From positions 29,341 through 93,340 of the forward strand of contig NZ_LUKD01000009.1 in assembly GCF_001592745.1 (NCBI RefSeq): a stretch of 64,000 nt of DNA, written 5' to 3'. The notes under the pieces are model-generated. The model was not told where the DNA came from, made no database searches, and saw nothing but the letters and a program-made list of their open reading frames with translations. Within the stretch, counting starts at the first letter, position 1. The number at the start of each line of letters is the position of its first letter. The DNA comes from Bdellovibrio bacteriovorus (GTDB taxonomy: Bacteria > Bdellovibrionota > Bdellovibrionia > Bdellovibrionales > Bdellovibrionaceae). The translations under genes and the position numbers were made by a program. This document shows positions 34,485 through 42,635 of this stretch, piece by piece.

Positions 34485-35243
34485 TTAATAAATATCTACG
34501 CCCAGATTCACTTCAGTGTATTTTAAATCATTCGGGCGCAGGTCGGTGCTGCCCTCTTTAAACTGAAAAATGATCTCACAAAAGCGAGGGACATTCTTAG
34601 GACGGTTGGCATTAACAATGACCGTGGTCTCTTTATAAGAGCCATCGAAAGCTGCCCAGTTTGAAGTATAGGAATAGTCGACTTCCATAGTGCCCGAAGG
34701 CCGGGTTTGGTTATTAGGGCGAGATGCTGATTGAGAGCCCATACCGCGAAGGTCACAGCGAGTGATCGTGCGATAGTAAAGCTGCGCAAATTTCGCGTAG
34801 TCCGGCAAAGAATGGTAAACCGAGCTGACGATGTCATAAGTCTTTTCAGACTGGTCGTTACGACCCACTTCTTTTTTCGTGGGACCGACATAACAAACAT
34901 GAACATTGTATCCAACGCCCATTTGCTCTGTAGAAAAAGAAAGTTTCAAGTTAGTTAAAGCGGCATTCCACTGTGCTGAAGAATCAAAAATAGCTGCAAC
35001 GTCATCGCTTAAAACATAGCCGCCACTGCGAGTTCTACTAATGGAGCTTTCTGAAACCGTTAAGTCTTCCCAAATCAAAGACCCCATGATCTTGCCAATA
35101 GGGTTTTCTGTAGGAACGGCGTTTAAACTTAAATTACACGCATAAATGTCTTCAGATGTTGAGACCGCGTTGATCCCAGCCTGCTGAGCCATTGCCAAAG
35201 AGCCTGAAAAGATCCAAAGTAAACTAAGAGTCAAAAGTTTCAT
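34485..35243 (-). CDS. Secreted protein, paralogue of the 338-residue protein upstream
   Basis: 252 residues with a signal peptide (LSLLWIFSGSLAMAQQAGI). It shares with the product of 36875-37891 the markers DIYAC near the N-terminus, VHVCYVGP, ITRCDLRGMG and VPRFCEIIFQF, in the same order, so the two are a diverged family with four conserved cysteines that can form two disulfides. The start shares a base with the preceding stop (TAATG). No family recognised. Confidence 0.65.
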   Translation of the reverse strand: MKLLTLSLLWIFSGSLAMAQQAGINAVSTSEDIYACNLSLNAVPTENPIGKIMGSLIWEDLTVSESSISRTRSGGYVLSDDVAAIFDSSAQWNAALTNLKLSFSTEQMGVGYNVHVCYVGPTKKEVGRNDQSEKTYDIVSSVYHSLPDYAKFAQLYYRTITRCDLRGMGSQSASRPNNQTRPSGTMEVDYSYTSNWAAFDGSYKETTVIVNANRPKNVPRFCEIIFQFKEGSTDLRPNDLKYTEVNLGVDIY

Positions 35244-36817
35244 TAGAACGGCTCACAAGTGTAACGAGGAAGACTTTTAATTTTTTTATCCATGATCACT
35301 TTATTCGGAGACTCTTTCACCAAGCGGATGTTTTCAAGCTTGTATGTGCCCTGATCATCCAGATCGCCCACAGTGAAGGTAGTAGTGAAGCGATTCCAGA
35401 ATTTTTGTTTGCTCGCTTGGAAACACTGACCATGGCTTGGGTCGCATAAATTTCCATAGAAAGCGGGCCATAAACGAGTCGCGCCCAACTGTTTAAAGAA
35501 AGCCAAGGAAGTGGCCAAGTCGCCATTGATATCATTCGAAGTGATGTTTGGCAGACCCAATAAATTCGGTAGGTGCGGCAGTAAATGCAAAGAGTTCAAC
35601 GATGGGATCGTATCTAGACCGGCCACGCCATTGACGCCCTTAAGATCTACTAAAAGTTGTTCCGCACGATTTAAGAAAATGTAGAAATCTTCAAACGGAT
35701 CTATCATTGTCACTATGACTTTATAGGCCTGACCTTTTTCAAAGCTGGCGCCATCGATAGACTGTTGTGGAAAACGCATCAAGCCCTGCCAGCTGCCTTG
35801 AGCAATTCCACCCGTGGACCAGCCGTCGACAAATGTTTGCTTGCCAGATTGTTCAATTTTAAAAATCTCAACCTCTGCCGCTACGGGAATATTGTAGTTT
35901 GACGGATTTACGCAAAGGCCGTTTTTACAAACCGAGTTGTGGAAGTTATCCACGGAAAGATACATGTTAAGATCCAAGCGCTGATCACCGGCGGGTGCAA
36001 ATTGCAAGTCACCCATATTCAATTCAGCATTGTAAGTGTCCGGGAAGCGGGGAGCTTCAGGACCCATGTCTTCACTCAGCTTCAACATGGACTCTTGTGC
36101 TTGGAACGTGTAGCGGTAGCGAGATGAACCGATAGGGTCTACTTCGGTGCTAAGGCCCGTATCATCACCCGTAACATAAGTGTTTAAAGCCGCTTCGATA
36201 TCGCCGAATTCAAGCCCTAGCTCCTTCATTGTGTCAATGTGTAAGCACTCTGGCTTCACTCCCAAAGTGACCGCCAGGTTGTAGCTCGGATTGATATTCA
36301 AGAAGCAGTAGTCGCCCTCAAGCTGCACAATGCTCGCACCTTGGTTTGTGACCTTGCAGCGCTCTTGTTCATGCTTATAACGAAGGGGACGTCCGTTCAG
36401 TTCGGCGACAGAGATGAATGTGCATTGTTTTAAGAATTTTTGTTGGCGCAGGACCAGAGATTTCTTTTGATCGAAATCTACACCTTTTGCGAAAATCGGA
36501 TTCTCGATTCGGCAAAGATTGGGTGTAGGGATATCTCCATCAAGAAAAATATCTGCGACGTCGGAAACTTGCGTCGGCATGAACACGCCTTTACTCAACA
36601 TCAAATACTTGCCCGCGCTTTCCGTACATTTTTCCACCATTTGCGGAAGAATCGTCGAGTTCGTGCCATCTCCATAAGGACGAATGACAGGGGCTTGTGT
36701 GAAGTCGATCACAAAGCTGTGCTTCATATCACGAGAAGTGCGGCAGGCGAAAACCTCGCCTGCCATTAACAGAAGAACTCCAAAAAGAAAGATAGATTTT
36801 GTATTTAAAATTTTCAT
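35243..36817 (-). CDS. Secreted protein of unknown function (524 residues)
   Basis: Signal peptide (LFGVLLLMAGEVFAC) followed by a large mature region with about 12 cysteines (for example KCTESAGKY, KQCTFISV, NSVCKNGLCVNP, GNLCDPSHGQCFQ), suggesting a disulfide-bonded extracytoplasmic protein. The mid-region around residues 250-330 has beta-sandwich-like strands (LNMGDLQFAPAGDQRLDLNM). The ATG at 36817 is preceded by AGGAAGACTGAAT. A 9-bp hairpin at 36836-36858 separates it from the upstream gene. No family recognised. Confidence 0.65.
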   Translation of the reverse strand: MKILNTKSIFLFGVLLLMAGEVFACRTSRDMKHSFVIDFTQAPVIRPYGDGTNSTILPQMVEKCTESAGKYLMLSKGVFMPTQVSDVADIFLDGDIPTPNLCRIENPIFAKGVDFDQKKSLVLRQQKFLKQCTFISVAELNGRPLRYKHEQERCKVTNQGASIVQLEGDYCFLNINPSYNLAVTLGVKPECLHIDTMKELGLEFGDIEAALNTYVTGDDTGLSTEVDPIGSSRYRYTFQAQESMLKLSEDMGPEAPRFPDTYNAELNMGDLQFAPAGDQRLDLNMYLSVDNFHNSVCKNGLCVNPSNYNIPVAAEVEIFKIEQSGKQTFVDGWSTGGIAQGSWQGLMRFPQQSIDGASFEKGQAYKVIVTMIDPFEDFYIFLNRAEQLLVDLKGVNGVAGLDTIPSLNSLHLLPHLPNLLGLPNITSNDINGDLATSLAFFKQLGATRLWPAFYGNLCDPSHGQCFQASKQKFWNRFTTTFTVGDLDDQGTYKLENIRLVKESPNKVIMDKKIKSLPRYTCEPF

Positions 36818-36835
36818 ATTCAGTCTTCCTTTGAG

Positions 36836-36858
36836 CAGAGAGCCGGTAAGGCTCTCTG
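36836..36858. repeat. Intercistronic hairpin
   Basis: CAGAGAGCC (36836-36844) and GGCTCTCTG (36850-36858) are perfectly complementary around GGTAA. No T-tract follows on the minus strand. It lies between the 338- and 524-residue genes and could stabilise the upstream mRNA or attenuate transcription. Confidence 0.55.
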
Positions 36859-36874
36859 ACGGAGTCTCTAATAA

Positions 36875-37891
36875 TTACTGCTCTACAGATTCTTCAATCT
36901 TAGTGTATGTGCAAAGTTCAGCACCGTGGCGTTGCCATTTACGCAAGTTTTTAGACAAAACTTGAGAACCTGCTGCACCGTCAGTTTCAGAGAAGATGTA
37001 ACGGATACGGCAGAAGCGTGGAGCTTTTGTGCTGTTGTCGATAGTAGAGTTGATCAAGTTAGCAACAGAGTTGATTTGAACTTGATTTGACTTCGTGTAG
37101 AAGTCACCAGACGCTTGCATTGGTGAATTCCAGTTAGAGAAAGAAGCTTCGTTATCAAGCGTGTTGTAGTAACCCGCGTTGTTACGAGACTTTTGGATTT
37201 GACCCATACCTTGAAGGTCACACACTGTGATAGCTTGAACTTTCAAACCAGCCAAAGTCGTGTATTTGATACCTGTTGGGTTCATAGTCAAACCGTCTTG
37301 AGTGTTGTCACCACCGTTTACCGCGTTAGCAATAAAATCGGTAGCTGTAGCTTGAGCTTGCAAAGACCAGTTCGCAGTAACGCCGTCTTCGAAGTACTCA
37401 ATTTGAGGGCCACGGTAGCAGATGTCTACGAAGTACTCAGCTCCGTAAAGCTCTGAACCAAGGTTGAAGCTCAACTCTTTAATTCTGTTTTTGAAAGCGT
37501 CAGCGTGAGGAACAAGCGTGTTGTATGCGCCTTGACCCGCTTGAGCTGTTGTCGAAGTCCAAGTTTGGTTCCACTCAACTTTTGATTGGTTCCAAGTGCT
37601 GTATGAACCTTTCATGTAGTCCATAAGGTACTCACCACCGTTGTCGTTAGTACAAACGCAACGAGTGTTACAAACCGTACCGTTACACTCTTGTGGAGTA
37701 CACGCCGTTTTAGTGTCTTCGAAGTAGCACACTTTGTGAGCAGAAGCTTCGTGGCGAAGACCCGCGTTACACGCGTAAATGTCTGGGCCAGAGCTGAAAG
37801 TTTTGAATTTAAAACGCAAAGAGATTGCGTTCGCGTTTTGAGCAGCGATGAAAAGCATTGCAGCTGCTGCAAGTTTCATAAAGTTAGTCAT
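36875..37891 (-). CDS. Secreted cysteine-rich protein, paralogue of 34485-35243
   Basis: 338 residues. Signal peptide MTNFMKLAAAAMLFIAAQNA; the ATG at 37891 has AAAAGGAG five bases upstream, one of the best ribosome sites here. Residues about 35-75 are cysteine-dense (ACNAGLRHEA, KVCYFEDTKTACTPQEC, TVCNTRCVC), an insertion lacking in the paralogue. It then shares DIYAC, VDICYRGP, ITVCDLQGMG and APRFCRIRYIF with the 252-residue protein. Codon choice looks more uniform than in neighbours, hinting at high expression. Function unknown. Confidence 0.7.
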   Translation of the reverse strand: MTNFMKLAAAAMLFIAAQNANAISLRFKFKTFSSGPDIYACNAGLRHEASAHKVCYFEDTKTACTPQECNGTVCNTRCVCTNDNGGEYLMDYMKGSYSTWNQSKVEWNQTWTSTTAQAGQGAYNTLVPHADAFKNRIKELSFNLGSELYGAEYFVDICYRGPQIEYFEDGVTANWSLQAQATATDFIANAVNGGDNTQDGLTMNPTGIKYTTLAGLKVQAITVCDLQGMGQIQKSRNNAGYYNTLDNEASFSNWNSPMQASGDFYTKSNQVQINSVANLINSTIDNSTKAPRFCRIRYIFSETDGAAGSQVLSKNLRKWQRHGAELCTYTKIEESVEQ

Positions 37892-37919
37892 TTTTTCTCC
37901 TTTTGAGCTAACGTACCGT

Positions 37920-38504
37920 TTAAGGTTTGTTTAAATTTAAATTACCGTTACCAATTTCAGTCTGCGGAGCATACTCCAGGACATACATGTCCTGGTTATA
38001 CTGTCCCGTGCCTTCACAAATGATATATTTGATCTGCACGGGCTCGTTGTTTGAGTTCTTACCTAAAACGACCAGTGGTTGTGCACTGCGAGTCGGGCAA
38101 AGACTTTGGAACAACGTTTGAACCTCATCTTTGTTTAAATCCATATAGAAGTTATAAATGCTGCGAGCGGCGATAAAGACGTGGTCTTTGCGAAAGACTT
38201 TCTCGATATCTTTGACTTCAATAACCTGATTTGTGTTTCTATAAAGTCTTTCTAATTCTGTAAAAACGGTGCGCAAAACATTGTTCGCCATGCCCAAGCA
38301 GTTGAAGCAGACATCTTGCTCTTTCCAGCAAGCGTTCGCATCGTTACACACGTTCTTGCAAAGAGCCTCGTCAGGGCGACAGTACAGAGTCACACTGTCT
38401 TGAAACTGACCACTCTGACTTACTTTGACCTGAGAGGTGATAGACCAAGCGTGTGCGGACGATAGGGCTATAAAAGTGATGAAAAGAGCGAAGATCAATT
38501 TCAT
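37920..38504 (-). CDS. Secreted protein of unknown function (194 residues)
   Basis: Start at 38504 gives signal peptide MKLIFALFITFIALSSAHAW and an ATGA overlap with the stop of the 910-residue gene; the frame to 38531 only adds nine unsupported residues. The mature part has a cluster of cysteines (LYCRPDEALCKNVCNDANAC and DVCFNC) followed by a helical region (TVFTELERLYRNTNQVIEV). The clustering suggests a small disulfide-rich domain. Coupled to the upstream gene. No family recognised. Confidence 0.65.
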   Translation of the reverse strand: MKLIFALFITFIALSSAHAWSITSQVKVSQSGQFQDSVTLYCRPDEALCKNVCNDANACWKEQDVCFNCLGMANNVLRTVFTELERLYRNTNQVIEVKDIEKVFRKDHVFIAARSIYNFYMDLNKDEVQTLFQSLCPTRSAQPLVVLGKNSNNEPVQIKYIICEGTGQYNQDMYVLEYAPQTEIGNGNLNLNKP

Positions 38505-41233
38505 CGGCGATCTCCAATCACATTGCGGCAAGATTTGTGAAATCCACGAATAGAGTGAACTTTAGTGTTTTCAACTTTGCGTTCATTGCAAGTGAAGCGC
38601 ACTATACTTTCGCCTTTGCACAGATCCGACTTAATCCAAGCTTCGCGCTGAGTGTTTGCTGAAATATGACTTGGATGACGATCGTCCTCACGAATATAGA
38701 CAGAGTGAACTTTCGTATTAAAAGTTTCTTCAAAGACCGATGCGGCCTTTGCCGCGCACGTATCGCTGAAGCATTTTAAACCTTTACCCAATTGATCTAC
38801 GCAATGAGAAGGAATTTGACCGTACTTTTTATAAACTTCTGCAGCATAGGCCGCATTGACGTTCCAAGATTTAGGGATATTTACTTTATCTTTCTTGGCA
38901 TGGAAGTACTTCTGGAATGTACGAACCATGTAAACCACAAACTTAGCCGGATTAAATACAGAAAGAGAAGCCGTCGATGCGCCCGCAACCGCCATAAAGT
39001 TCATCGTACATCCGCCGCAGAACGAGCGGGCATTGTCTTTTCCGGTAGCAAAATCACTTGGGTTATTTGAAATAACCTCGGTCTGTTGCTTTCCATCGCA
39101 ATAGTTCAAAGTGATTCCAGAAAACGCATAGAAATTAAAAGTTCGAAGACCGTTGTTATTTAGAGAAAGAGCGCAGGGAGCACCTACTAACGGCCCAAAA
39201 TCTGCGACAATCGACGTTTGAATTTTTGATTTTTCAAAACGAGGGTCAAATTTGATTGTTCCGTCCTGAACTAACTGTTTGAAAGAGGCTACGCGAGGAG
39301 CTTTGAAGTCAACATCGATATAGATCGGAAGGATATTCCACCCGAAAAGAGCGGTATTCGCAAGATCCGTCATAAACACTTTGTTCATTCGTTGTGTTTG
39401 ATACCAAGGATCATACATCTTACATGTTTTCAATTCAGAGTATGGGTTGAAGAGATTTGGGTCTGAAGATTTGCCTGCAAGAGGAATCAAGGCATCGGCA
39501 TAAGTTGAAACCGCGTAAAGGTCGACCATGCTCTTAATCATCAAGCGAGTGCAATCGATAGAGTTGTAGCAGATGACCTGAGAAGCTGAAGAGGAGCCGG
39601 CGTGTGTTTTCCAAGAAAGAAGGGGAGTTCCATTGAACGCCGTGGGCGTGAATTTGGTGCCTTGTTCTTCTGTGCCTGCTGCGTTGATCTGCAACATGTC
39701 TTTAGCCCAAGGAGCGAATCCCAGTTTGTTAACTGTGTACCCAGTTTTATTCCAGAAGTTCGTTTTTTCAAGCTCGTTACACACAGGTAGAACGCGCGCC
39801 GAAACTTCTTTGAAGTAGTTCACATGCTCACTCAAGGAACGTTTCTCAGAGTAAGGCATTTGCGTCATGTTTTTAAGCTGAGCAACGCGTTCAATGTCTG
39901 ACTTTAAGAAGTCCAGTGTTTCATCGCCCGCAAGACGAATTTCCGTACACATGTAGTACAACTCATTCATCATTTGCTCAGTGGATCCATGATTTTTAAT
40001 ATCAGCAGAAACACTTGCGGTTAAGCCTTGAATGCCTAGCTGATCTTGAAGCAGGTTCATGTTCGTCATCGCCGACTGGTATTTATTTTTCATAATACCA
40101 CGCGACTGAATCAGGTTTTTACGGAAGTTCGACAACCACTCTTCAGCTTTATCGAAAGATTGAGTCCCTAGGAAATCGTTATTAACGCCTCGAACGCCTT
40201 TTTCCAGCATCTCAGCCTCAGTTCCTGCAGGCACTGTATCGAAGAATTCGCTGTTATTTCCGCCAGTGGCTTTCGCTAACTCACGCAAACTGTTGATAGA
40301 AAGGTATTGGTTATCGCAAGACGGTGGGGTCATACTGCGGCAGCCGTTCGGTGTATAAAGAACAGCTTCTTCAAGAGCAATAGATCTAAAGAGCTTGCCG
40401 AATGTCGGGCTCATCACTTCAAGTTCGTTCGTATTTCTCCAAGCCCAGGACATGTAAATCTTTAAACTGTTCCAGAAATCAAAACCTTGAATTTCTAAAG
40501 ATTGTGGGTTTGTCGCCCAATCCAATTGAAGAGTGACGAAACGGTTGCTCAACGTATCGTCAGCATCAAAACAGCCTGTGATATAATCAGCTTCGTTCAT
40601 GTAAGCTAGAGCGATGTCTTGAAGATTGCTTGCGGTGACTTCAGCGTTATGCAGATGTCCTTGAAGAGCAGAGAATTTTTTAACGTAATAACAGCCCAGA
40701 CGGTCTTTAGAAGCATGAAGCGGGAAGTTGGCTGTCGTAAAGCGGTCAATAGATGTAATTGCGGCACGGTTTCCAGCATTGTACCAAAGTTGGCTTAAGT
40801 AGTCTTGCAAGTCGGCGCAAGCATTTCCTTTGGATTGCTCACAGTTACGGGATACTTGAAGGTACTTTGGAAGGTTCGCAGATTTTAAGTTTGCGGGTAA
40901 AACAGGCAGGTGGCCGCGCACCATCTTATTCATGATATTTAACGTCATATACGCGACTGAAAGGCGGAACTCTTTCATCGCTTTAGCGGAATAAGCTGCT
41001 GTATCAAGTCCCGAAAGCTTTGCGACAGAATTTGCGACTTTAGCGGCGTTATAGCCGTCAATCATCACGAAGATAGAAGAGGTCGGCTTTTCTGAGTCAA
41101 TCGCACACTGAGCGCGGTTGGTGAACGGCAAGGGACTTAGAAGTGTCGTCTGATGAGCGGGAATTTGCTGAGCCACGCTGAAGGCGGGCGCAGAAATTCC
41201 CATCAAGACTAAAATTGCAAAAACATGCTTCAT
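38501..41233 (-). CDS. Large secreted protein of unknown function (910 residues)
   Basis: Signal peptide MKHVFAILVLMGISAPAFSV. The mature protein is mostly helical with Tyr/Asn-rich stretches and about 20 cysteines spread along it (for example RNCEQSKGNACADLQDYL, VICYNSIDCTRL, SFCGGCTMNF, DTCAAKAAS). Residues about 45-60 read TSSIFVMIDGYNAAKVANSV. No repeats, enzymatic motif or membrane anchor recognised. A terminator-like hairpin at 41275-41305 lies just upstream, so it may be less expressed than the 177-residue gene before it. The next gene overlaps it by ATGA. Confidence 0.65.
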   Translation of the reverse strand: MKHVFAILVLMGISAPAFSVAQQIPAHQTTLLSPLPFTNRAQCAIDSEKPTSSIFVMIDGYNAAKVANSVAKLSGLDTAAYSAKAMKEFRLSVAYMTLNIMNKMVRGHLPVLPANLKSANLPKYLQVSRNCEQSKGNACADLQDYLSQLWYNAGNRAAITSIDRFTTANFPLHASKDRLGCYYVKKFSALQGHLHNAEVTASNLQDIALAYMNEADYITGCFDADDTLSNRFVTLQLDWATNPQSLEIQGFDFWNSLKIYMSWAWRNTNELEVMSPTFGKLFRSIALEEAVLYTPNGCRSMTPPSCDNQYLSINSLRELAKATGGNNSEFFDTVPAGTEAEMLEKGVRGVNNDFLGTQSFDKAEEWLSNFRKNLIQSRGIMKNKYQSAMTNMNLLQDQLGIQGLTASVSADIKNHGSTEQMMNELYYMCTEIRLAGDETLDFLKSDIERVAQLKNMTQMPYSEKRSLSEHVNYFKEVSARVLPVCNELEKTNFWNKTGYTVNKLGFAPWAKDMLQINAAGTEEQGTKFTPTAFNGTPLLSWKTHAGSSSASQVICYNSIDCTRLMIKSMVDLYAVSTYADALIPLAGKSSDPNLFNPYSELKTCKMYDPWYQTQRMNKVFMTDLANTALFGWNILPIYIDVDFKAPRVASFKQLVQDGTIKFDPRFEKSKIQTSIVADFGPLVGAPCALSLNNNGLRTFNFYAFSGITLNYCDGKQQTEVISNNPSDFATGKDNARSFCGGCTMNFMAVAGASTASLSVFNPAKFVVYMVRTFQKYFHAKKDKVNIPKSWNVNAAYAAEVYKKYGQIPSHCVDQLGKGLKCFSDTCAAKAASVFEETFNTKVHSVYIREDDRHPSHISANTQREAWIKSDLCKGESIVRFTCNERKVENTKVHSIRGFHKSCRNVIGDRR

Positions 41234-41271
41234 GAATCCTCAGATACGTTCAGAAAATAGGAAGAGGTACG

Positions 41272-41305
41272 TATAAAACAAGCCAACTAACGCTTAGTTA
41301 GTCGG
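41272..41305 (-). terminator. Terminator-like hairpin after the first gene of the secreted-gene run
   Basis: On the minus strand CCGACTAAC pairs with GTTAGTTGG (41305-41297 with 41291-41283, one G-T wobble) around a five-base loop, followed by CTTGTTTT. The stop codon of the 177-residue gene lies at the stem-loop. It could partly terminate transcription before the 910-residue gene. Confidence 0.6.
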
Positions 41306-41827
41306 TTTGCAGTTATCAACTTTGTTCAACATGGTCGTGTAGAATAAGATGACAGTTTGATCGGCGGGAGAAAAGTTACGTTTTGTCGAACCATCCGTAT
41401 TTACCATGTTGTACATATATGTATTAACGAAACGGTAAACAGAAGGCGTCACACGTAAAGTCGAATTACAAACGTAATTTTTGTAAGTCACAGTGATACC
41501 CGCATAGTAATCGCTGTTGTTGGCGTTGTTGCTGCCTTCGCCGATGTAGAAGTTATTGCCCGTGCCATTTGGATTGTTGCCGTAACCTACTTGAAAGCTC
41601 ACAGTCCAGCCAGAACCCGCACTGTCGGTACCTACGATAGAGCAAAGGTTGCCGCGGCAAGCGACTGCCATCTCATTTTCAATCTTTCTTTGGATTTCTG
41701 CTTCAGTGTAGTGTGGATTTGGACGAGGATCATACTCAGGGCTGCCACCATCGAATTCGTCTGCGTGAGCGCCGCTCGCTGAAAGAATAAGCGCAACCAA
41801 TGATAACTTCAAAACGTTCTTGATCAT
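41294..41827 (-). CDS. Secreted protein of unknown function (177 residues), first of the run
   Basis: Signal peptide (LSLVALILSASGAHADEFDG), followed by an acidic, Gly/Asn-rich mature protein with four cysteines (ACRGNLCSIVG, YVCNSTLRV, VDNCKPTN). The central part NNPNGTGNNFYIGEGSNNAN is low-complexity and Asn/Gly-rich. ATG at 41827 opens the minus-strand run of eight genes down to 32884. No family recognised. Confidence 0.6.
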   Translation of the reverse strand: MIKNVLKLSLVALILSASGAHADEFDGGSPEYDPRPNPHYTEAEIQRKIENEMAVACRGNLCSIVGTDSAGSGWTVSFQVGYGNNPNGTGNNFYIGEGSNNANNSDYYAGITVTYKNYVCNSTLRVTPSVYRFVNTYMYNMVNTDGSTKRNFSPADQTVILFYTTMLNKVDNCKPTN

Positions 41828-42265
41828 TAAAAACTCCGTGTTTAGCAGACGACAGCGGCCCTAGATTTTCCGGTGACGTACCAATTTTGTTTTTGAGCTG
41901 GCGAGTTTGTAAACGAGTTCTCGGTTTTTTAAAAGGTGGAATTTAAATTATGTTCGCAAAATCACAATTGCGAAAACAATCAAGTACTTCATTTGTATGA
42001 ACCCTTGATGAACCCATCGCACATTTCACTTCTTATCAGATTTTCTTCGTAAGAAGCTAACGTATCGTTATCTTGAACTATTAGTAACTACTTGGTGTGT
42101 GCACTTTCATAACATCAGAAAATGCGAAAATGACTTTGATGTTTTTTAGATACGCAGTGATCTAATTACACTTTTTCGCTGATGGGTTCCCACGTTTCAC
42201 TGCGATATCACTGAAACATGTTTACCTATGGGAAACGATACTTAAGAGTCGGAGGAATTAGATTC
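41828..42265. promoter_or_regulatory. Divergent intergenic region with a shared GCTAACGTAYCGTT motif
   Basis: 438 bases between the secreted-gene run (minus) and the small plus-strand ORFs. GCTAACGTATCGTT at 42056-42069 matches GCTAACGTACCGTT at 37907-37920 (just before the 338-residue gene) at 13 of 14 bases; the core AACGTA-CGTT is near-palindromic. It could be a common regulatory site of these minus-strand genes. No sigma-70 promoter is convincing. Confidence 0.35.
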
Positions 42266-42322
42266 GTGTTTAGCAAAACACTTTTTTTAAATGTGTTGTG
42301 GAAGTGGTTCTTCGATCTGTGA
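42266..42322 (+). CDS. 18-residue possible leader peptide
   Basis: GTG at 42266 is preceded by GGAGG ten bases upstream. The product MFSKTLFLNVLWKWFFDL ends at a TGA that overlaps the ATG of the next ORF (TGATG), so translation would be coupled. Hydrophobic and aromatic-rich. The good ribosome site is the only positive evidence; it could be chance. Confidence 0.3.
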   Translation: MFSKTLFLNVLWKWFFDL

Positions 42323-42534
42323 TGGAGTCGAATCTGCGCATCTCACGATCAATACTCAAAATATATCTCGGTTCTCAAGACTGCGTTGTGATGAAAGGAG
42401 GAAAGAGGAAAGCGCAGTTTAGATTGGAAGATTCGAATTTGAATAACGTCTTAGCTTTGCTGTTTTCGTCGAAGAGCGCAAGATCTCTGCTGTCTCGTTT
42501 GAATGTTCCCGTAAATACCCCGTTTATATTGTAA
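42322..42534 (+). CDS. 70-residue protein of unknown function
   Basis: ATG at 42322 overlaps the stop of the 18-residue ORF. Sequence MESNLRISRSILKIYLGSQD, then KGGKRKAQFRLEDSNLNNVL and a Ser/Leu-rich helix (ALLFSSKSARSLLSRLNV). Basic, no signal or membrane segment. A longer frame from GTG 42298 is possible. It precedes the pilin operon by about 100 bases on the same strand. No family recognised; real-gene status uncertain. Confidence 0.35.
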   Translation: MESNLRISRSILKIYLGSQDCVVMKGGKRKAQFRLEDSNLNNVLALLFSSKSARSLLSRLNVPVNTPFIL

Positions 42535-42635
42535 TTGCCCTTGTCAGCTCTTCGAATGCAAGCTCAATCCAGAAAAACTGTTTTCGGGAGGAAATTAAAG
42601 CTACCATCATTGGGGAAATTCATTATTCTTTGTAT

